A stretch of 64,000 nucleotides of DNA, from NCBI GenBank assembly GCA_964647485.1, contig CAZYHV010000007.1, positions 62,001 to 126,000 on the forward strand, written 5' to 3'. Source of the stretch: FW021-bin31 sp964647485. GTDB lineage: Bacteria > Bacteroidota > Bacteroidia > Chitinophagales > Chitinophagaceae. Numbering within the stretch: position 1 is the first letter of the stretch; each line of letters starts with the position of its first letter. The translations under genes and the position numbers were made by a program. Positions 18,158-27,546 of this stretch are shown here, one piece after another. Under the pieces are notes generated by a model. It was not told the DNA's origin, ran no database searches, and saw only the letters and a program-made list of their open reading frames with translations.

Positions 18158-20158
18158 ATGGGAATAACTATGAGAAAGAAAATGGCTGAGCTCCTAAAAA
18201 GAAAAAACTATTCTACTTTTCCTAAATATATCGGTTGTATTCTATTTTTTCTACTTCCGCTTTTTAGTCCGCTGATCACAAATGCACAAGATCATTCTTT
18301 GCAAGGACAGGCACGATCGTTGATTAATTTGCTGGATTATATTTCTCAAGACTATTCCAATGCTGTCAAAGACGGTAAGGTTCTAAATGAAGCTGAATAT
18401 CAGGAACAGAAAGATTTTACTGAGGCTACGATAAATCTTTTGGATTCTATTGGCTCTAAGACGGAGGTGGCCAATGAGCAGAAATTATCAAAACATCTTG
18501 AAGCCCTTCATCAGAGTGTTCTAGATAAAAAGCCATTGAATGATATCTCTGAAAAAGCGCAATGGGCCAAGAAGCAAGTAGTGGCACTTGATCTGGTTGA
18601 TATTTCTCCCAAATTGTATCCGGATGCAGAGAAAGGGAAAAAATTATACGCTACCAATTGTCAGTCTTGTCATGGAGAATCCGGCGCAGGAGATGGTCCG
18701 GCGGGCTTGCATCTGGATCCGCCACCTGCAAATCTTTTGGATGCAGACCTTATGAGAAAAGTATCTGCCATGCAGGTTTTTAATACGGTACGTTTGGGGG
18801 TCTCCGGCACCGCTATGCAGGCATTTGATAGCTTAAGCGATAAAGAGATATGGGATGTTTCTTTCTATGTGAAATCCCTTCGTTTTCAAAAGGAAAATTC
18901 CCTCTCAAAAGATTCGCTGGAAAGTATATTTAAAAGCATACAGGATAGTGTTTCTCTATCAGATATTGCCACTTTATCTGATGAAGATTTAAAGGCAGCA
19001 CTCCCTAAAAAGAATCCATCCGAAATATTAGCAGCTATTCGTCTTTATCATCCTGAAAATAGTGGGAATGCATCGCTACGGTTGGCTTCTACATACCTGG
19101 ATCAGTCATTGGCATTCTATAAAGAGGGTAAAGTCCACCAAGCAAGAGATAAAGCCCTTTTTGGGTATTTAGATGGGGTAGAACCGGTAGAAAAGCAGCT
19201 TCTTGCAATTGACTCAAAAATCGTCAATGAATTAGAAACCAATATGAATCGGGTACGGGCTTCCATAAAAAATGGAAAGTCGATTGAAGAAGTAAGTAAA
19301 AATATTACTGTTGCTAAAGCGTCAATAAAAAAAGCAGGAGATCTTCTTGGAGAACAGGCTTACACCTTTTGGTTTTCCTTTTTAATTGCAGCTTCCATTT
19401 TATTAAGAGAAGGATTGGAAGCGGTTCTTATAATTATTACTATTCTAGGATTATTGCGTTCATTGAAAGCGCGTAAAGCAATCAATTGGGTACATGGCGG
19501 ATGGATTGTTGCTTTGGGGTTAGGTATTGCGAGTTGGTTCTTTACAGATTGGTTGTTGTCATTTGGTGCTCAAAATCAGGAAGTCCTTGAAGCTGTCGGT
19601 TCTTTGGTGGCTGTTGTTATATTAATATATGTCGGCTTTTGGTTGCACAATAAAACAGATGCAAAGAAATGGCAAGAGTTTATTAAGACCAAAGTAAGTG
19701 GAATCATGAATCACAAGAAGCTATTTGGTTTGGCCTTTATCTCCTTTATTGTCGTTTTTAGGGAGGCTTTTGAATCTATTTTGTTCCTTTCTTCATTAGA
19801 GTTGCAAGTAGATGAAGGAAGCCAACATGGGGTCTATTTGGGAGCAATATCCGCTATTATTGCTGTAATTATCATTGCTTTTATATTGTTACGTTTTTCC
19901 GTTCGCGTTCCGATAAAAAAGATGTTTCAGTATTCCGCAACGATTATCATGATCTTTTCTGTCATTTTAGCAGGACAAGGTATTCATGCTTTTCAGGAAG
20001 CAGGATATGTAGATGTGACGAGTCTTCCTATTAATTTTCATGCCGGCGTACTGGGGATCTATCCTACCGTTGAAACCTATGTAGCTCAGATATTCATTAT
20101 TTTGGTTATTGTTATAATGGCTCGGGTAAGAAAAAGACAAATGCAGAAAGCAGTATGA
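18158..20158 (+). CDS. FTR1-family iron permease fused to a cytochrome c domain
   Basis: This 666-residue protein starts at ATG 18158 or an in-frame ATG 12 or 24 bp later. It has a signal segment (CILFFLLPLFSPLITNA), a periplasmic helical region, a haem c site CQSCH at residues 168-172 within a YATNCQSCHGESGAGDGPAG cytochrome c domain, another helical region, and a seven-helix FTR1 permease. The permease carries both REXXE iron-binding motifs: REGLE at 417-421 and REAFE at 535-539. FTR1 permeases take up Fe3+ after an associated oxidase acts; here the cytochrome may pass the electrons. No other iron gene is adjacent, and the gene appears monocistronic. Confidence 0.9.
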   Translation: MGITMRKKMAELLKRKNYSTFPKYIGCILFFLLPLFSPLITNAQDHSLQGQARSLINLLDYISQDYSNAVKDGKVLNEAEYQEQKDFTEATINLLDSIGSKTEVANEQKLSKHLEALHQSVLDKKPLNDISEKAQWAKKQVVALDLVDISPKLYPDAEKGKKLYATNCQSCHGESGAGDGPAGLHLDPPPANLLDADLMRKVSAMQVFNTVRLGVSGTAMQAFDSLSDKEIWDVSFYVKSLRFQKENSLSKDSLESIFKSIQDSVSLSDIATLSDEDLKAALPKKNPSEILAAIRLYHPENSGNASLRLASTYLDQSLAFYKEGKVHQARDKALFGYLDGVEPVEKQLLAIDSKIVNELETNMNRVRASIKNGKSIEEVSKNITVAKASIKKAGDLLGEQAYTFWFSFLIAASILLREGLEAVLIIITILGLLRSLKARKAINWVHGGWIVALGLGIASWFFTDWLLSFGAQNQEVLEAVGSLVAVVILIYVGFWLHNKTDAKKWQEFIKTKVSGIMNHKKLFGLAFISFIVVFREAFESILFLSSLELQVDEGSQHGVYLGAISAIIAVIIIAFILLRFSVRVPIKKMFQYSATIIMIFSVILAGQGIHAFQEAGYVDVTSLPINFHAGVLGIYPTVETYVAQIFIILVIVIMARVRKRQMQKAV

Positions 20159-20174
20159 TCAAAGTATTTTTCAT

Positions 20175-20215
20175 CTGAGTTGGGTCTCACAATTTGACAA
20201 GAGACACGAACTCAG
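20175..20215. terminator. Hairpin between convergent genes
   Basis: CTGAGTT..GTCTC (20175-20188) pairs with GAGAC..AACTCAG (20201-20215), a two-part stem between the FTR1 and LETM1-like genes. There is no T run, so it may be a transcript-end hairpin rather than a classic terminator. Confidence 0.4.
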
Positions 20216-20245
20216 AGGAATGACAAGTATATCATCGCTCTATTC

Positions 20246-21430
20246 TTATCGATTATCATCGAAGGCGGAAGGTAATAATTCGGGAATGAATTTTATTAGA
20301 ATGGGGAGTAATATGCTTCCTCCCGGCAGCATAAAAACAGCTAATGAGGGGATAATCTTACAAATATCCATTAACTGAGTTTTTACTTTAGCTTTTTCCT
20401 CCGGACTTAAATCTGAAGAAGTAGATTTTTGTAATAATCGCATTAATTCTCCGCTTTGTCTGATTTCTTTAGTGAGCCGTTTTTTGTTCCTTAATATTAA
20501 TTGACGAACCATCTCTGTGGTGTTGTCATAGAGATTTTTAAACGGGCTGCTGTAGTCTAAGTAGGTGATCTTATCTTTATTTTTATTGATAAAGATCTTT
20601 ATGTCGCTTATTCGCTCTTCAATTTCTTCCCTGTTAAAGCCAAGATTGTTTCCTAAGTCCAGAATGAAGGTTTCTTCCTTTTTTTCCACCTCCTGATCTG
20701 AGTAGACCGTCATACAGGCCAAGTCCAGAATATATTGACATTCCATGGGAGATTGATGTTTGTCATAATTTAAATCCTCATAAGGTTGGGAGACGTCCTT
20801 AATGTCATTATAACGAATAGAAGTATCTAATAATTTTAAGATGAGCTCTTCATGGGTGTTTTTGTTACTTTTTTGCTTAAAAGCGACATATACGGTATTG
20901 GCTAATAGTGCTTCGAGACTGGTTGCAAAGTCAATAGGATTGCCATTGGTTTGTAAATAATGTTCAAAAGTTAGTACGTCCAAATATAATAATGCATTGG
21001 TGATAAGCGTACTGAAATTCTTTTGTATAAACCTTTGATTGGTTTGGATGCGATGATCTAAAATTTTCTCAAATTGTTCTTCTTTAGAAGGTTTGATAAA
21101 TGGAAGATGAAAACTAAACCAACTATGTTTCTTTAGATAAGCATAGAATCCAATGACTTGCTCCAAAAAATTGGAAGTATCTTTTTGAGGACAGACGGAA
21201 AAATATAATTGACCAAGGCTGTCAAAAAGATTGATTTTGCTTAATTCATCCGGAGTTAACTGATAAGTGGTACCATTAGGGTAGGAAATTGTAGATAAAC
21301 TGTTGGCATAAATAAAGCCGGTATCTTTTAGTTTCTTATAAAATGAATGATCAGAATATTTATTTTCAAGGATTTCTTTTTCAAAAACCGGAATATGTTT
21401 TTTAATCCAACCGGATGCTGAGGGATTCAT
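20246..21430 (-). CDS. LETM1-related protein
   Basis: This 394-residue protein's C-terminal part (VKTQLMDICKIIPSLAVFML, then GGSILLPILIKFIPELLPSAF) matches the start of the LETM1 domain: a helix, a Pro-kinked hydrophobic segment and PELLPSAF. Proteins of this type in Bacteroidota are annotated as LETM1-related or biofilm-associated. The central region (DLACMTVYSDQEVEKKEETFILDLGNNLG) looks like a TerB-like helical domain, with acidic residues suited to metal binding. There is no N-terminal signal, so it is probably cytoplasmic with one membrane-associated C-terminal segment. Function is unproven. Confidence 0.75.
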   Translation of the reverse strand: MNPSASGWIKKHIPVFEKEILENKYSDHSFYKKLKDTGFIYANSLSTISYPNGTTYQLTPDELSKINLFDSLGQLYFSVCPQKDTSNFLEQVIGFYAYLKKHSWFSFHLPFIKPSKEEQFEKILDHRIQTNQRFIQKNFSTLITNALLYLDVLTFEHYLQTNGNPIDFATSLEALLANTVYVAFKQKSNKNTHEELILKLLDTSIRYNDIKDVSQPYEDLNYDKHQSPMECQYILDLACMTVYSDQEVEKKEETFILDLGNNLGFNREEIEERISDIKIFINKNKDKITYLDYSSPFKNLYDNTTEMVRQLILRNKKRLTKEIRQSGELMRLLQKSTSSDLSPEEKAKVKTQLMDICKIIPSLAVFMLPGGSILLPILIKFIPELLPSAFDDNR

Positions 21431-21678
21431 ATTGCAAAAATATTTAAAAAGTTATTATTAATTTGAAAGGTAAATTTACATATCCTTATAACTTATGGCG
21501 TATTTTAAGACAGAATTTGTCACATTGAGTGGTCTCTCGGAAAATAAAGGAGGAGGTTATGAAATTAAGATTTTGTTCCTCAAATAATCCCGGCATAAGT
21601 TTCTTTAGTTATTGCTTCAAAAAAAACATTCGATTTGATACCTTTTCAATGACTTTCAGTTTTTATATGCGAATAATA

Positions 21679-22182
21679 TTATAGATAACGTTCTTTGAGG
21701 ATTTTTTCATGATGCTTGACATGTCCTACTAAGAAATAAAAAAGGGTATTGGCACTTACTTTTTTTTCTGAAACACTGGCGATACGATGTAGTTCTTCTT
21801 CATTTAAAGATTTGAACAAAGTGATATTGCTCTTTCTCAGGTTAAAGAACTCTTCTGACAAACTTGCCATCTGACGATGGTTTAAGTCTGCATCAGCCAC
21901 ATATTCTGTTTCGCTAAAACCCGGGATGGGGGCTTTGTCATTACGTGCAATACGAAGTGCTGCTGAGGATTTTATCCGTTCAGTATCCGTAATATGACCT
22001 ACTACTTCTTTGAGGGTCCACTTCTCTTCTTTGTATCGAAAAAGGTGTTTCTCCTCCGGAATGTCCTGAATAAAGGAAATATAAGTATCTAATTGCTTTT
22101 CCAGTTCTGACAGGATATCGCCCTTAACATAATCGGCATAGAATTGGAAAAATTCCGGACATTCATTTTGTGGTAATTTCAT
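21679..22182 (-). CDS. DinB-family metal-binding four-helix protein
   Basis: The 167-residue length and pattern match the DinB/YfiT superfamily: EEKWTLKEVVGHITDTERI in the first half supplies the first metal His, and HVKHHEKILKERYL at the C-terminus supplies the others. Members include thiol-dependent transferases and many proteins of unknown role; no substrate can be assigned. It lies alone between the LETM1-like gene and an amidotransferase on the same strand. Confidence 0.85.
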   Translation of the reverse strand: MKLPQNECPEFFQFYADYVKGDILSELEKQLDTYISFIQDIPEEKHLFRYKEEKWTLKEVVGHITDTERIKSSAALRIARNDKAPIPGFSETEYVADADLNHRQMASLSEEFFNLRKSNITLFKSLNEEELHRIASVSEKKVSANTLFYFLVGHVKHHEKILKERYL

Positions 22183-22265
22183 AGCTGTTATTTTTACTTC
22201 TTAAAGTTACTTTGTTTTTATAAAGAGGATTCATATTTTAATTTGCTTTGATCAATTTCAGTCTT

Positions 22266-22982
22266 TTAAGGTTTTGCTTTTGCTATAAGACGATCAAGGA
22301 ATTTAAATAGTTTTTTATTCATTTCTTCATATTTGAAGCTTCTTATCTGGTCGGGCTTTTGTACAAATTTATGAATAGTATTATTTAAGAGAAAATTTTC
22401 CTCTTCTTTGATAAGGAGTTCTACCACCTCGGGTGTAAATTCCATATGACATTGAAAACCATAAACCATATCGGAATATCGTATTATTTGTCTTGGACAA
22501 GCTTCACTTGTAGCCAACACCCTACTGTCAGCTGTTAATCCGGGCATGTCGCTATGCCAGTGTCCAACAGATATAGAAGATCCAAAATGATTTATTTTTT
22601 CATCCGCTAATCCTTCCCGGGTTAATTCTATTGGAAAAATACCAATTTCCTTATTCGGACTGTGTTCAGCCTTTGCTCCCATTGCTTCCCCTATCAACTG
22701 GGCACCCAGACAAAAGCCAATAACCGGTTTTTGGGATTGAATACATTGATGGATGACCTTTTTTTCAGCTTCTACATCGAAATAAGGACAATCTAATTTC
22801 TTTGTCCAGGGAGTTTGTGGTCCACCCATGATGATAAGGCAGTCAATAGGTTTCACAGATTTCGGTAGAGGTTGATTTTTGTAAACTTTTGAAAAACTTG
22901 TCGTATGTTTTTTTTGTTTTGCCCATGCAAGTATTGCTCCCGGAGCCTCAAAAGATTCATGTTGAATAAAGTGTATATGCAT
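22266..22982 (-). CDS. Class I glutamine amidotransferase-like protein
   Basis: The 238-residue protein has the GATase triad: nucleophile Cys91 in IGFCLGAQLIGEAMGA, then His in GFQCHMEFTPE and the Glu two residues later. The strand IDCLIIMGGPQTPW resembles the N-terminal part of GMP-synthase-like amidotransferases. It lacks any synthetase domain, so it probably releases ammonia for, or removes gamma-glutamyl groups from, an unidentified partner substrate. Confidence 0.85.
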   Translation of the reverse strand: MHIHFIQHESFEAPGAILAWAKQKKHTTSFSKVYKNQPLPKSVKPIDCLIIMGGPQTPWTKKLDCPYFDVEAEKKVIHQCIQSQKPVIGFCLGAQLIGEAMGAKAEHSPNKEIGIFPIELTREGLADEKINHFGSSISVGHWHSDMPGLTADSRVLATSEACPRQIIRYSDMVYGFQCHMEFTPEVVELLIKEEENFLLNNTIHKFVQKPDQIRSFKYEEMNKKLFKFLDRLIAKAKP

Positions 22983-23054
22983 CTTCTAATTTTGGATGCT
23001 AAATTAACCCATCTCATTTAATTCCGGCGTCTTAGTCGGATCAGGAAAGGAAAA

Positions 23055-23411
23055 TTAATAAAAAGCGTCTTCGATATGATGGATGACAGGTTGATTCCCT
23101 TTTTCCATAAAGATGGTCACTACATCAAAGCGTAAGGGGCCCTCATAATTTTTCCTTAGAACATATAAATTGGCCGCATTGATAAGATGTTTTTGTTTTC
23201 TAGGGGTGATGGCTTCTTCCGGGGCGCCATATTTGTCGCTAAAACGTGTTTTTACCTCTACAAAAACACGTTCTTTATCATCTTTGGCAATGATGTCGAT
23301 TTCCCAATGTTCAATCCGCCAATTGGTCTCCAAGATTTGATATCCTTTCTTTTTTAAAAAAGAAACAGCTAAGTCTTCTCCTGCCTTTCCGGTGTCATTG
23401 TGCTTAGCCAT
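23055..23411 (-). CDS. yraN: YraN-family (UPF0102) nuclease-fold protein
   Basis: The 118 residues match the UPF0102 family: GKAGEDLAVSFLKKKGYQIL, then EIDIIAKDDKERVFVEVKTR with the Asp/ExK signature of restriction-endonuclease folds, and AITPRKQKHLINAA. The biochemical role is not established. Its start overlaps the glgB stop by 8 bp, so the two genes are cotranscribed. Confidence 0.9.
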   Translation of the reverse strand: MAKHNDTGKAGEDLAVSFLKKKGYQILETNWRIEHWEIDIIAKDDKERVFVEVKTRFSDKYGAPEEAITPRKQKHLINAANLYVLRKNYEGPLRFDVVTIFMEKGNQPVIHHIEDAFY

Positions 23412-25389
23412 TGGTCTTCTTTAATACGATTGCACCTAACGGGGGGAGAAAGGCTTTGATTGAATAGGGACGTCCATAATACTCTTGTTTTTTCGCTTTT
23501 AAAATGTGGCGATTCAGAATATTACTTCCTCCGTATTGCTTGGCATCGCTATTAAAAATTTCTTTCCAATTGTTCTTTTTGTTTAGTCCGATTAAATAAT
23601 CTTCTCGGGGTTCCGGCGTCATATTTAAGACAATGAGTAAGTTTTCTTTCTCCTTTTTTCCTTTCCTTTCAAAGACCAGCACCGAATTTTTTTCGTCGGA
23701 GGCATTATTCCATTCAAATCCTTCTTTATCAAATTGATTTTCATAAAGGGCCGGAGAGGAGCGGTATAGCCGGTTAAGGTCAGTAATAATTCTTTTCATG
23801 CCTTTATGTGGATCATACTGTAGTAATCCCCAATCTAATTCTCGTTGATAATTCCATTCACTGGTTTGAGCAAACTCTCCACCCATAAAGAGTAACTTCG
23901 AGCCGGGATGGGTAAACATGTAGGTATAAAGGGTGCGGAGATTCGCGAATTTCTGCCATTCGTCTCCTGCCATCTTATAAATTAGGGGGGACTTTCCGTG
24001 AACGACTTCATCATGAGAGAGCGGTAGCATAAAGTTTTCACTGAAAGCATACATGATACTAAAGGTAATCTGGTTTTGGTGCCATTGTCTGAAATAAGGA
24101 TCCAAATGAAAATATTCCAAAGTATCGTGCATCCATCCCATCATCCATTTCATACCGAACCCTAAGCCTCCCTCGTAAACCGGCTTGGATACTCCATAAA
24201 AAGAAGTGGATTCTTCAGCTATTGTTTGTACATCGGGATATTCTTTGAAAATATGAATGTTGAGCTCTCGCAGGAAGTCGATGGCTTCCAGATTTTCTCT
24301 TCCTCCGTGTTTATTAGGTTCCCATTCTCCTTCCTCTCTGGAGAAATCTCTATAAATAAAAGAAGAGATGCCATCTACCCGTAAACCATCAATATGAAAT
24401 TTATCCAACCAGAAGAAGGCACTGCTATTAAGAAAAGACCGAACTTCTCCCCGTTCATAATTAAAAACATAACTTTTCCAGTCGGGCTGAAAGCCTCTGC
24501 GGGGATCTTCGCTTTCATAGACATAAGAACCATCAAATTTATGAAGACCATGTGCATCTTTCGGAAAATGAGAGGGAACCCAATCCAGAAGTACTCCAAT
24601 GCCCGCTTTATGAAAATCTTGTACCATCTTCATAAATTCCTGGGGAGAACCAAATCTGGAAGTGGGAGCAAAATAACCGGTTTGCTGATACCCCCAGGAG
24701 CCGTCAAAAGGATGTTCCATCACCGGCATGAGCTCGATATGTGTAAAGCCTAAATCCTTGACATAAGGAATAAGTTGTTCGGCAATTTCTCCATAGCTAT
24801 AATATTGGTCTTCATTGTCCGGATCAGGTCTTTTCCAGGAACCAAGATGTAATTCATAGACCGAAAAAGGAGAATGAAGTGCATTTTTATTCTTTCGCCA
24901 TCTCATCCAGTTTCCATCTGTCCATTTATAGTTCAAATCCCAAGTGATGGTAGCTGTTTTGGGTTTAACCTCCCAAAAATTAGCAAAGGGATCTCCTTTC
25001 TCTAATCGTTCTCCTGAAGCGCTCTGAATGGCATATTTGTAGATCTCTCCGGTCGTTATATTCGGAATAAACCCTTCCCAAATGCCGGAATGATCCCATC
25101 TTGCAAATAATGGATGCTTGCTGTCGTTCCATTCATTAAAATCGCTAATTACAGATACAGATTTGGCATAAGGAGCCCATACCGCAAAATAGATTCCGGC
25201 CAATCCTTTATATTCCATCAAATGCCCTCCCATTTTTTCATAAAGACGGAAATGCTTTCCTTTTTGAAACTTTTCGATATCTTCTGTCGAGAATAATGAA
25301 AAGGGTTCTACCGACCTTGGGTTTTGCAAGTTTATATCTTCAGGAACAGCTTTCCATTCCGGGACATGTGAGGGATTTCTTTTAGGCAT
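23404..25389 (-). CDS. glgB: 1,4-alpha-glucan branching enzyme
   Basis: This 661-residue GH13 enzyme has an N-terminal CBM48 (GIYFAVWAPYAKSVSVISDFNEW), the central barrel with GLRVDGISSF carrying the nucleophile Asp, and IAEES with the acid/base Glu. LPLSHDEVVHGK supplies the transition-state Asp region, and a C-terminal beta domain follows. It makes alpha-1,6 branches in glycogen. The order CBM48, barrel, C-terminal domain and the length fit a eukaryote-like/Bacteroidota GlgB. No other glycogen gene is next to it. The yraN gene overlaps its 3' end. Confidence 0.93.
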   Translation of the reverse strand: MPKRNPSHVPEWKAVPEDINLQNPRSVEPFSLFSTEDIEKFQKGKHFRLYEKMGGHLMEYKGLAGIYFAVWAPYAKSVSVISDFNEWNDSKHPLFARWDHSGIWEGFIPNITTGEIYKYAIQSASGERLEKGDPFANFWEVKPKTATITWDLNYKWTDGNWMRWRKNKNALHSPFSVYELHLGSWKRPDPDNEDQYYSYGEIAEQLIPYVKDLGFTHIELMPVMEHPFDGSWGYQQTGYFAPTSRFGSPQEFMKMVQDFHKAGIGVLLDWVPSHFPKDAHGLHKFDGSYVYESEDPRRGFQPDWKSYVFNYERGEVRSFLNSSAFFWLDKFHIDGLRVDGISSFIYRDFSREEGEWEPNKHGGRENLEAIDFLRELNIHIFKEYPDVQTIAEESTSFYGVSKPVYEGGLGFGMKWMMGWMHDTLEYFHLDPYFRQWHQNQITFSIMYAFSENFMLPLSHDEVVHGKSPLIYKMAGDEWQKFANLRTLYTYMFTHPGSKLLFMGGEFAQTSEWNYQRELDWGLLQYDPHKGMKRIITDLNRLYRSSPALYENQFDKEGFEWNNASDEKNSVLVFERKGKKEKENLLIVLNMTPEPREDYLIGLNKKNNWKEIFNSDAKQYGGSNILNRHILKAKKQEYYGRPYSIKAFLPPLGAIVLKKTNG

Positions 25390-25464
25390 GATATCTTTAT
25401 TTATCTTTGGATACGAATATAGTCATATTCTATTGCATTCTATGTATTAAAGATAGAAAAGTTA

Positions 25465-25495
25465 TTGTTTTTTTAATAAAGTTTATCTATTTTTG
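25465..25495 (+). promoter_or_regulatory. Promoter of tRNA-Leu
   Basis: TTG at 25465-25467 and TATTTTTG at 25488-25495 are separated by 20 bp, matching the Bacteroidota consensus TTG-N19-21-TAnnTTTG. The tRNA begins 48 bp downstream. Confidence 0.65.
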
Positions 25496-25542
25496 CGCAC
25501 CTCAAGAGAAGAAGTTCATAAAAAATAAGGATAAATAACAAT

Positions 25543-25626
25543 GCCCGGGTGGCGGAACTGGTAGACGCGCTAGACTCAAAATCTAGTGGTAGCAATACCG
25601 TGCGGGTTCGATTCCCGCCCCGGGCA
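25543..25626 (+). tRNA. tRNA-Leu(CAA)
   Basis: The acceptor stem GCCCGGG pairs with CCCGGGC, with discriminator A at 25626. The D arm GGCGGAACTGGTAGACGC, an anticodon stem CTAGA/TCTAG with loop CTCAAAA (anticodon CAA, reading UUG), a long variable arm GGTAGCAATACC-type and a T arm GCGGGTTCGATTCCCGC are all present. The 84-nt length is normal for a class II leucine tRNA. CCA is not encoded. The gap from 25627 to 25841 holds nothing I can identify. Confidence 0.95.
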
Positions 25627-25841
25627 CTTTGATTATCAGCGAGTTAATCAGGGGAATAAAGAACTAATTAAGTAACGAAGATACGGATTTTTGAGGTTAA
25701 TGGGAAATTACTTCTTTTATCCTTTGTCCGTCGATTGTTCTGAAGTCTTATTACTATCGAAATTATTCCCACAAGTCAGGGAAGATATAGCGTGAAGTGG
25801 ATAAATTGGGAGGAATGCTCGAGAAATCCGTATAATATTTT

Positions 25842-26738
25842 CTAATTCAGGTTCCTGTACTCATTCGGCGTCATTCCGGTCTTTTGCTTGAATAAACGGG
25901 TAAAGTGCTGCGGATATTTGAAACCTAATTCATAAGCCAGTTCGCTGATGGATTTATCCGTATCAAATATTTTTTCTTTAGCTACATCTATCAATTTGGA
26001 TTGGATATATTCCTGGGCTGATTTTCCGGTTTCCTTTTTAATCAGATCTCCAAAATAATTGGCAGACAGATGCAACTCGTCTGCAAAATAAGCTACAGAA
26101 GGCAAGCCGATACTATAGGGTTTTTCAGATATAAAATAGCTGTTCAACTGTTCTTCGAACTTTTCCAATATCCCTTTGTTGACCTGCGTTCTCGTAATAA
26201 ACTGACGGTCATAAAACCTTTCGCAATAATTCAGGAACAATTCAATATTGGACACAATCAGTTGTTGGCTGTGCTTATCAATAGCATGTTGTAGTTCATA
26301 TTCGATTTTGGAGAAACAATCCAGTACCAATTGTCTTTCCCGCTCTGACAAATGCAAGGCTTCATTGGTGTTATAGCTGAAGAAGTGGTAATCATTCAGT
26401 TTTTTAGCCAGCGAAGTCCCTTTAATCAAATCCGGATGAAAGACCAACCCATGCCCTGCCGGCTGATAATAATCTACTTTATTTTGTACATCAAGAACCT
26501 GCCCGGGGGAAATAAAAACCAGTGTACCCTCCTGATAATCGTAGTAATGGCGTCCATATTTTAAATCACCACATTTTACTTCCTTCAGAAAAATACTATA
26601 CAGTCCGAAGGTCATTCGGGAACCGGTTCGTTCTTTTGCTTTTGAAAAGTCTATTACGCTGGCCAACGGATGTAAGGTCTCATGATTATTAAACTGATTA
26701 TAATCTCTGACCGTATCAAAATTGAATTTACGTTCCAT
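25842..26738 (-). CDS. AraC-family transcriptional regulator
   Basis: This 298-residue regulator has an N-terminal cupin-like sensor region (MTFGLYSIFLKEVKCGDLKY, then YQEGTLVFISPGQVL) and two AraC helix-turn-helix motifs. These are LSANYFGDLIKKETGKSAQEYI and SISELAYELGFKYPQHFTRLFK, ending KQKTGMTPNEYRNLN. It is divergent from the block at 26.9-35.5 kb and is the natural candidate to bind the four repeated operator-like sites at 26815, 27448, 29200 and 33085. The inducer is unknown. AraC proteins beside aldo/keto reductase genes (as YqhC in E. coli) often respond to aldehydes, which is inference here. Confidence 0.92.
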   Translation of the reverse strand: MERKFNFDTVRDYNQFNNHETLHPLASVIDFSKAKERTGSRMTFGLYSIFLKEVKCGDLKYGRHYYDYQEGTLVFISPGQVLDVQNKVDYYQPAGHGLVFHPDLIKGTSLAKKLNDYHFFSYNTNEALHLSERERQLVLDCFSKIEYELQHAIDKHSQQLIVSNIELFLNYCERFYDRQFITRTQVNKGILEKFEEQLNSYFISEKPYSIGLPSVAYFADELHLSANYFGDLIKKETGKSAQEYIQSKLIDVAKEKIFDTDKSISELAYELGFKYPQHFTRLFKQKTGMTPNEYRNLN

Positions 26739-26814
26739 GTCTTTTGCTGCTTTTGATTACAAATTTAAAGATTTTAAATGGGAGGCGCTCATTCTATTCG
26801 TAAAATCAGTAATA

Positions 26815-26840
26815 ATGGTAGATAAATCGGTAATACGTGT
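26815..26840 (+). promoter_or_regulatory. Operator-like site 1 of the AraC block
   Basis: A 26-bp sequence with GGTAGAT...TCGGTAATAC, closely matching sites at 27448, 29200 and 33085. A degenerate -7-like TTCG lies at 26868-26871, the same distance downstream as in the other copies. It stands between the divergent AraC gene and the SDR relic, so it may serve both. Confidence 0.6.
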
Positions 26841-26863
26841 AATCAGCTTGAAGAGAATGATAG

Positions 26864-27445
26864 GAACTTCGCTCTAAGAATATAAATCTATCAAATAAAG
26901 TGGCTTTTGTGGCGGGCGCCTCCGGTAGAATAGGGACATCCATAGTAGAAACATTGGCCCGATACGGCGCAGATGTGGGGATGATGGATCGGAATATAGA
27001 TCATTTAATAGAAATAGAAACAAAAATCAACACCAAACCGGGAGGAAGTGTATTCGCCATTCGGGGAAATATTTGGAGTCATAGCGATATGGAGAATGCA
27101 ATATGGCAAACCGTCGAAGTTTTTGGTGCTTTACATCTTGCAATAAATAACATGGGAGTTGTCTTAGGTACGATCCCTATTGATGAGGATGCACTCTATG
27201 TTCGGGAGGATCCAATGCCTGTAAATCCGGACGGTGTTTTTGGGGTAATAAAAGATGAAGTGATGGAGATGCTGAAATCAGGAAAAGGCTCTATTGTCAA
27301 CGTATGCTTGCCGGAAAAGTGCGCTATGAGGTCATGCAATTCCGGTCCCACTATATTTAAACGAAATATAGAAAACCTGCTCAAAACGATAGCCAAAGAT
27401 GATAATGATGGAATAAAAATTAAATGGTATGTCTTTCAACAGTAA
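26864..27445 (+). pseudogene. Degenerate short-chain dehydrogenase/reductase
   Basis: The reading frame is open from 26864 but has no ATG; the only early start is GTG at 26900. The product (about 181 residues from there) has the Rossmann start NKVAFVAGASGRIGTSIVETLARYGADVG, the NNMG-type strand LAINNMGVV and GSIVNV. The YxxxK catalytic pair is lost (NSGPTIFKR in its place) and the last third of a normal 250-residue SDR is missing. I read it as a decayed gene at the head of the AraC-controlled block. It could instead be an odd short SDR-like protein, since the frame is intact. Confidence 0.6.
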
Positions 27446-27447
27446 TA

Positions 27448-27473
27448 ATGGTAGATAAAACGGTAATACATAT
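27448..27473 (+). promoter_or_regulatory. Operator-like site 2, upstream of the carboxylesterase
   Basis: GGTAGATAAAACGGTAAT plus ACATAT is part of a 26-bp site repeated at 26815, 29200 and 33085. A -7-like GACCTTTG ends at 27505, 32 bp after the site, and the carboxylesterase ATG follows at 27547. Confidence 0.65.
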
Positions 27474-27546
27474 AACAATTGATAAAATAAAGGTCAAGAC
27501 CTTTGTTTAGTAGTAAAAAGGTAATAATAAATTAAAATAGGCCAAA

